From contig JAUWWJ010000039.1 in NCBI GenBank assembly GCA_030616935.1, forward strand, positions 1 to 9,307: DNA of 9,307 bases, in the 5' to 3' direction. The stretch comes from Planctomycetaceae bacterium. Its GTDB lineage: Bacteria; Planctomycetota; Planctomycetia; Pirellulales; UBA1268. The translations under genes and the position numbers were made by a program. Shown here piece by piece: positions 6,285 to 9,307 of the stretch (position 1 is its first letter; each line of letters opens with the position of its first letter). The notes beneath the pieces were generated by a model. That model had not been told where the DNA came from, did no database searches, and saw only the letters and a program-made list of their open reading frames with translations.

Positions 6285-7844
6285 TCAGAGCTGCTGAGGA
6301 TGAAGCCTTGGCTTGCCTCCGATGGCGACACGATTCACTGCGGCAAGAAATGCTTTTGCTGACGCTTCTAGTGAGTCAGTTGACACACCTCTCCCTCGGT
6401 GCAGTTGTCCTCTATATCGCTCAGAAGTTGCTTCAAGCTCAACGGACACTTCTGCCTGAGCGTCTTTCCCGACTGTGACGGCCTGCACCCGAAAATCACG
6501 GCAGACCGTTGTGATGCCTGTTATTTTTTCAATCGCAAGAAAGATGCCATCAATTGGACCGTCGCCACTTGTTATCGACACTACCTGACTTTTTCCATCT
6601 TGTTTAACGCGAAGCGTCACTGTCGGCGCATTGCCACTTTCGCACGAAACCGAGTACCCTTCAAAAACGAAAAGCTCTGGCAACACGGCAAATTGCTGTT
6701 CACAGAGTGCTGCAATATCTCCGTCATAGATTTCTTTCTTCCGATCTGCCAGCAGTTTAAATTGTTCGAAAACTGTCTGAAGCTGTTCTCCTGTCAACTG
6801 ATAACCAAGAACGGCTGCCCGGTCTGCCAGAGCTGCTCGACCACTGTGTTTACCAAGCACCAGATCAGTCCGTTCAAGCCCAACGTCCTCTGGACGCATG
6901 ATTTCATATGTGCTTCGATCTTTCAGCATGCCATCCTGATGAATGCCCGCCTCATGGGCGAACGCATTCCGTCCAACAATGGCCTTGTTTCGTGGCACCT
7001 GAATTCCTGTGATATTCGCAACAAGTCGACTCGTTGGTACTAACCGCTGCGTAGCAATTCGACTCTGGCACTTATACAAGTCGGCTCGCGTCTTGAGAGC
7101 CATCACGACTTCTTCAAGTGAACAATTCCCAGCTCGTTCGCCAATCCCATTGATAGTGCACTCAACCTGACCAGCACCAGCCTGAATAGCTGCCAAGCTG
7201 TTTGCAACCGCCAACCCAAGATCGTCATGACAATGAACACTCAGAACTGCCTTATCGATATTGGGGACACGATTCCGAAGCGCATGGATCACATCAAACA
7301 TTTGCTGCGGCGTAGCATACCCAACGGTATCTGGAATATTAACGGTAGTCGCTCCAACATCGATGACCGCCTCAACCACGCGACAAAGAAAATCTATTTC
7401 TGTACGAGCAGCATCCTCTGGCGAAAACTCGATATCTCCACATTTTTCTCTTGCCCGACGGACACCTGCTACCGCTCGCCGAACGACCTCGTCTTCATCC
7501 ATCCGGAGTTTGAACTCACGGTGGATTGCACTCGTTGCTAAAAACACATGAATTCGAGGGCGGGCTGCTTCAGTGAGTGCTTCCCAGGCGCGGTCTATAT
7601 CACTGTCGTTGCACCGAGCGAGGCCACAAATCACCGGCTCTCGAACTGCACGACCGATTTCGCGAACTGATTCGAAGTCACCGGGAGAAGCAATTGGGAA
7701 ACCCGCTTCAATGACATCAACTCCTAATTGAGACAATGCATGCGCAACCTCAATCTTCTCGGTGAGATTCATGCTTGCACCCGGAGACTGTTCTCCGTCT
7801 CGAAGCGTCGTATCAAAAATTTTGACTGATTGATGAGCAGACAT
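6285..7844 (-). CDS. leuA: 2-isopropylmalate synthase
   Basis: LeuA condenses acetyl-CoA with 2-oxoisovalerate to 2-isopropylmalate, the first committed step of leucine synthesis, in the cytoplasm. The protein has 519 residues, a normal length for the bacterial form. The N-terminal TIM barrel shows FDTTLRDGEQSPG (10-22), IEAGFPIASPGDF, SPEDAARTE, VNIPDTVGYATP, the metal-binding HCHDDLG (204-210) and GIGERAGNCSLEE (233-245). The linker subdomain has AFAHEAGIHQDGMLK (294-308) and GKHSGRAAL. The C-terminal leucine-feedback domain (~390-505) includes SGDGPIDGIFLAIEKITG and GRGVSTDSLEAS, so feedback inhibition is expected. ATG 7844 fits the family start, but no good ribosome-binding site is near; GGAAAGG lies too far upstream. 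The gene stands alone, convergent with PII (32-base gap, no obvious terminator) and divergent from mazG. I see no leucine-rich leader peptide. Confidence 0.96.
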   Translation of the reverse strand: MSAHQSVKIFDTTLRDGEQSPGASMNLTEKIEVAHALSQLGVDVIEAGFPIASPGDFESVREIGRAVREPVICGLARCNDSDIDRAWEALTEAARPRIHVFLATSAIHREFKLRMDEDEVVRRAVAGVRRAREKCGDIEFSPEDAARTEIDFLCRVVEAVIDVGATTVNIPDTVGYATPQQMFDVIHALRNRVPNIDKAVLSVHCHDDLGLAVANSLAAIQAGAGQVECTINGIGERAGNCSLEEVVMALKTRADLYKCQSRIATQRLVPTSRLVANITGIQVPRNKAIVGRNAFAHEAGIHQDGMLKDRSTYEIMRPEDVGLERTDLVLGKHSGRAALADRAAVLGYQLTGEQLQTVFEQFKLLADRKKEIYDGDIAALCEQQFAVLPELFVFEGYSVSCESGNAPTVTLRVKQDGKSQVVSITSGDGPIDGIFLAIEKITGITTVCRDFRVQAVTVGKDAQAEVSVELEATSERYRGQLHRGRGVSTDSLEASAKAFLAAVNRVAIGGKPRLHPQQL

Positions 7845-8152
7845 GATCAGTTAAAAACTTGCCTTTCCAAGATAACCCAGGCACTTCTCAGAATAATGTG
7901 GCCCCGGAACCACAAGTCTAATTTAGCAGACCTTCTTGATTGTCCACCCTCTCTGAACTCTTGCTACCCCCAAGAACCTATGGCATCCGTATAGAGACAG
8001 AAAACCGCTGCTTCCGCCTAATATCGGGTCCTTGTTAGCACCATGCGGCATTGCAGACCATCTACATGCCTCCAAAGTTCCGCTCTGGTATCATCAAAGG
8101 TTGGGAGTTTCGACGGACATGACCAGGACGACTCTAATCGAGTAGACACAAG
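7845..8152. other. Divergent intergenic region between leuA and the MazG gene
   Basis: These 308 bases should contain promoters for both directions. I find no convincing -35/-10 pair, T-box, leader peptide or tRNA. The only structure noted is a weak hairpin, TGTGG (7897-7901) with CCACA (7910-7914) around an 8-base loop. Confidence 0.55.
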
Positions 8153-8452
8153 ATGACACTTCGTGAGTTCCAACAGCTCATTCGCAATATGTACCACGAC
8201 AAGGATGCTGCGCGTGGTGTCGAAGGAACATTCATGTGGCTGACAGAGGAAATTGGGGAACTCGCAACTGCCTTACGAAGCGGCTCACCTGAAGAGCAGG
8301 CCTTGGAGTTTGCTGATGTCTTGGCATGGCTCGCAACCATTGCAAATGTTGTCGATGTCGACCTCGAGCAGGCAATTGCAAAAAAATACGGACAAGGCTG
8401 TCCTGGCTGCGGGCAAATTTCTTGTACCTGCCCCGATGCGGAGAAGCCATAA
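8153..8452 (+). CDS. MazG-type nucleotide pyrophosphohydrolase with a cysteine-rich tail
   Basis: This 99-residue protein belongs to the all-alpha NTP pyrophosphohydrolase (MazG) superfamily, which cleaves NTPs or dNTPs to NMP and PPi for pool cleaning or stress control. The Mg-binding EExxE is at residues 32-36 (WLTEEIGELATAL) and the second acidic motif ExxD at 52-55 (EFADVLAWL). These are followed by the family's long helix and DLEQAIAKKYGQGCPGC. The length fits a single-domain member. The C-terminus carries C83-x2-C86-x4-C91-x-C93, a likely metal site, probably zinc. Start 8153 has no strong ribosome-binding site; the first residues (MTLREFQQLI) fit the family. The stop TAA shares its last A with the next gene's ATG, so the two are translationally coupled, though no functional link is evident. 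Nucleotide preference is unknown. Confidence 0.88.
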   Translation: MTLREFQQLIRNMYHDKDAARGVEGTFMWLTEEIGELATALRSGSPEEQALEFADVLAWLATIANVVDVDLEQAIAKKYGQGCPGCGQISCTCPDAEKP

Positions 8453-9231
8453 TGATTCCTAGGCAACTCATACTCTGCTTCCTTTTTTTGATTGCCACAC
8501 CGGTGGTCGGTATGGCGACATCTGACAGTCAGGAGTTCTCGGCTGAAATTGGCCTCAACGGAATTGTTCGTGCAGGACACTGGGCGCCGGTGACACTTCG
8601 AATTCCACAGTCTCTTGCGCAACCATCAACTCGCTACGTTGCTGTAGAAGCGCAGGACCCAGATGGACAATGGCTTCGATCACCACTGGTTCGTCCCACT
8701 TCGATAAACGACACACAATGGGCCGCAAGGCTTCTTGTAAAGATTGGTGGCCGAGACAGCACCATTCGGGCCATGGTCATCGACACGACGGAACCAAATG
8801 CAGACAGATCGCATCTCACAGAGGTGGTTGCTTCAAAAATAATACCTATCCCGCGACTACTGGAATCAAGTCAGGAAGTCTTGATGCTTCTCGGCGACCT
8901 TGAGAATGCAACAAGAGCGTCTCGACTTGCGGCTCGGGAAGATGGGTCACGAATGCTTGTGGTTTCTCCTGAGCCACGTTCCGAATCGCTTCCACTCTCT
9001 TCTGTATTTGGCCCTCCGGGGCTAACGTTTGACGGCATCGACAAGGCGATAATCTGTGGAAATGCGGTGACACGAGGCATTTCAGACGATCGCCTTCTTG
9101 AGCTTGATGCATGGGTCCGGGAGGGAGGTGACCTCCTTCTCATATCAGGAATGTCGCTTCCGGCTGCTATATCAACGTCTCCATCTCTCGAGTCATGGCT
9201 CCCTGGCAAGTTCAGCCGGCTGGTCCCATAA
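8452..9231 (+). CDS. Exported protein of unknown function, interrupted by an in-frame TAA
   Basis: The 259 residues run from ATG 8452, which overlaps the MazG stop in TAATG. GGAG (8440-8443) lies about 8 bases upstream and supports this start over upstream in-frame ATGs inside mazG. Residues 1-22 form a signal peptide with hydrophobic LILCFLFLIATPVV. Residues ~28-112 look like a beta-rich domain (SAEIGLNGIVRAGHWAPVTL, a substituted-Ig-like pattern). Residues ~140-258 look alpha/beta, ending DAWVREGGDLLLISG and LPGKFSRLVP, recalling the glutamine-amidotransferase-like domains of large planctomycetal exported proteins. The TAA at 9229-9231 seems premature: after it the same frame reads protein-like to the window edge (RRASALETYARSS). 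The gene is therefore probably a broken copy of a longer protein, or the base call is wrong. I do not know the function. Confidence 0.7.
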   Translation: MIPRQLILCFLFLIATPVVGMATSDSQEFSAEIGLNGIVRAGHWAPVTLRIPQSLAQPSTRYVAVEAQDPDGQWLRSPLVRPTSINDTQWAARLLVKIGGRDSTIRAMVIDTTEPNADRSHLTEVVASKIIPIPRLLESSQEVLMLLGDLENATRASRLAAREDGSRMLVVSPEPRSESLPLSSVFGPPGLTFDGIDKAIICGNAVTRGISDDRLLELDAWVREGGDLLLISGMSLPAAISTSPSLESWLPGKFSRLVP

Positions 9232-9307
9232 CGTCGGGCATCTGCGCTTGAAACATATGCGAGATCCAGTCGACCACTCGCCCGCCGAGCTATTGAAGAG
9301 CTACAGA
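9232..9307 (+). pseudogene. Probable continuation of the 8452 gene beyond the in-frame stop
   Basis: In the same frame as 8452-9231, 25 codons stay open to the window end (RRASALETYARSSRPLARRA, then IEELQ). Together with LPGKFSRLVP before the TAA, this reads as one domain. A second frame is also open here, so the support is moderate. Confidence 0.45.

Noticed and set aside
6399..7043. 214-codon plus-strand open frame
   Set aside because: It lies fully antisense to the well-supported leuA, its product has no recognisable domain, and it fits a shadow frame.
7984..7994. GGCATCCGTAT shared with the right arm of the hairpin at 5826-5836
   Set aside because: It is an 11-base match without the rest of the hairpin, which may well be chance.

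Overview
The window looks like chromosomal DNA of a moderate-GC planctomycete. I infer this from the style of the exported proteins: HtrA-like proteins with lineage-type C-terminal domains, and a large exported protein of unknown function. LeuA, PII and MazG are also present. The assignment is by protein style only and was not tested by a search. I see no mobile element, tRNA, rRNA or CRISPR array.

Layout. Positions 1-4033 (+) hold a tight run of three genes: the 3' part of a PDZ protein (to 859), an S1C trypsin-fold/PDZ protein (860-1930) and a larger S1C/PDZ/PDZ/alpha-beta-hydrolase protein (1934-4033). They are 0 and 3 bases apart, so probably co-transcribed and translationally coupled. 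Both complete proteins keep the trypsin fold signatures but have lost all three catalytic positions. The hydrolase domain of the third has also lost its nucleophile. They read as envelope pseudoenzymes. Converging on this run, with overlapping stop codons, is a photolyase/cryptochrome-like gene (4030-5358, -). Its FAD-binding domain comes first and a Rossmann-like antenna domain appears to follow it, the reverse of the usual order.

Positions 5359-5904 are non-coding and contain a strong long hairpin (5773-5835) ahead of a GTG-started PII signal-protein gene (5905-6252, +). This PII lacks the uridylylation tyrosine Tyr51 and carries three extra residues near the nucleotide-binding B-loop. A complete leuA (2-isopropylmalate synthase, 6285-7844, -) converges on it. 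After a 308-base divergent intergenic region come a MazG-type pyrophosphohydrolase (8153-8452, +) and, overlapping it by one base, an exported protein (8452-9231, +). The frame of that last gene is cut by a TAA but stays open and protein-like to the window edge, which suggests a nonsense mutation or a sequence error.

No complete new system is evident. The most interesting items are the tandem pseudoprotease module, the apparently permuted photolyase with a possible Fe-S cysteine set, the PII without Tyr51, and the interrupted last gene. PII and LeuA are both tied to nitrogen/amino-acid metabolism, but they are convergent and not an operon.
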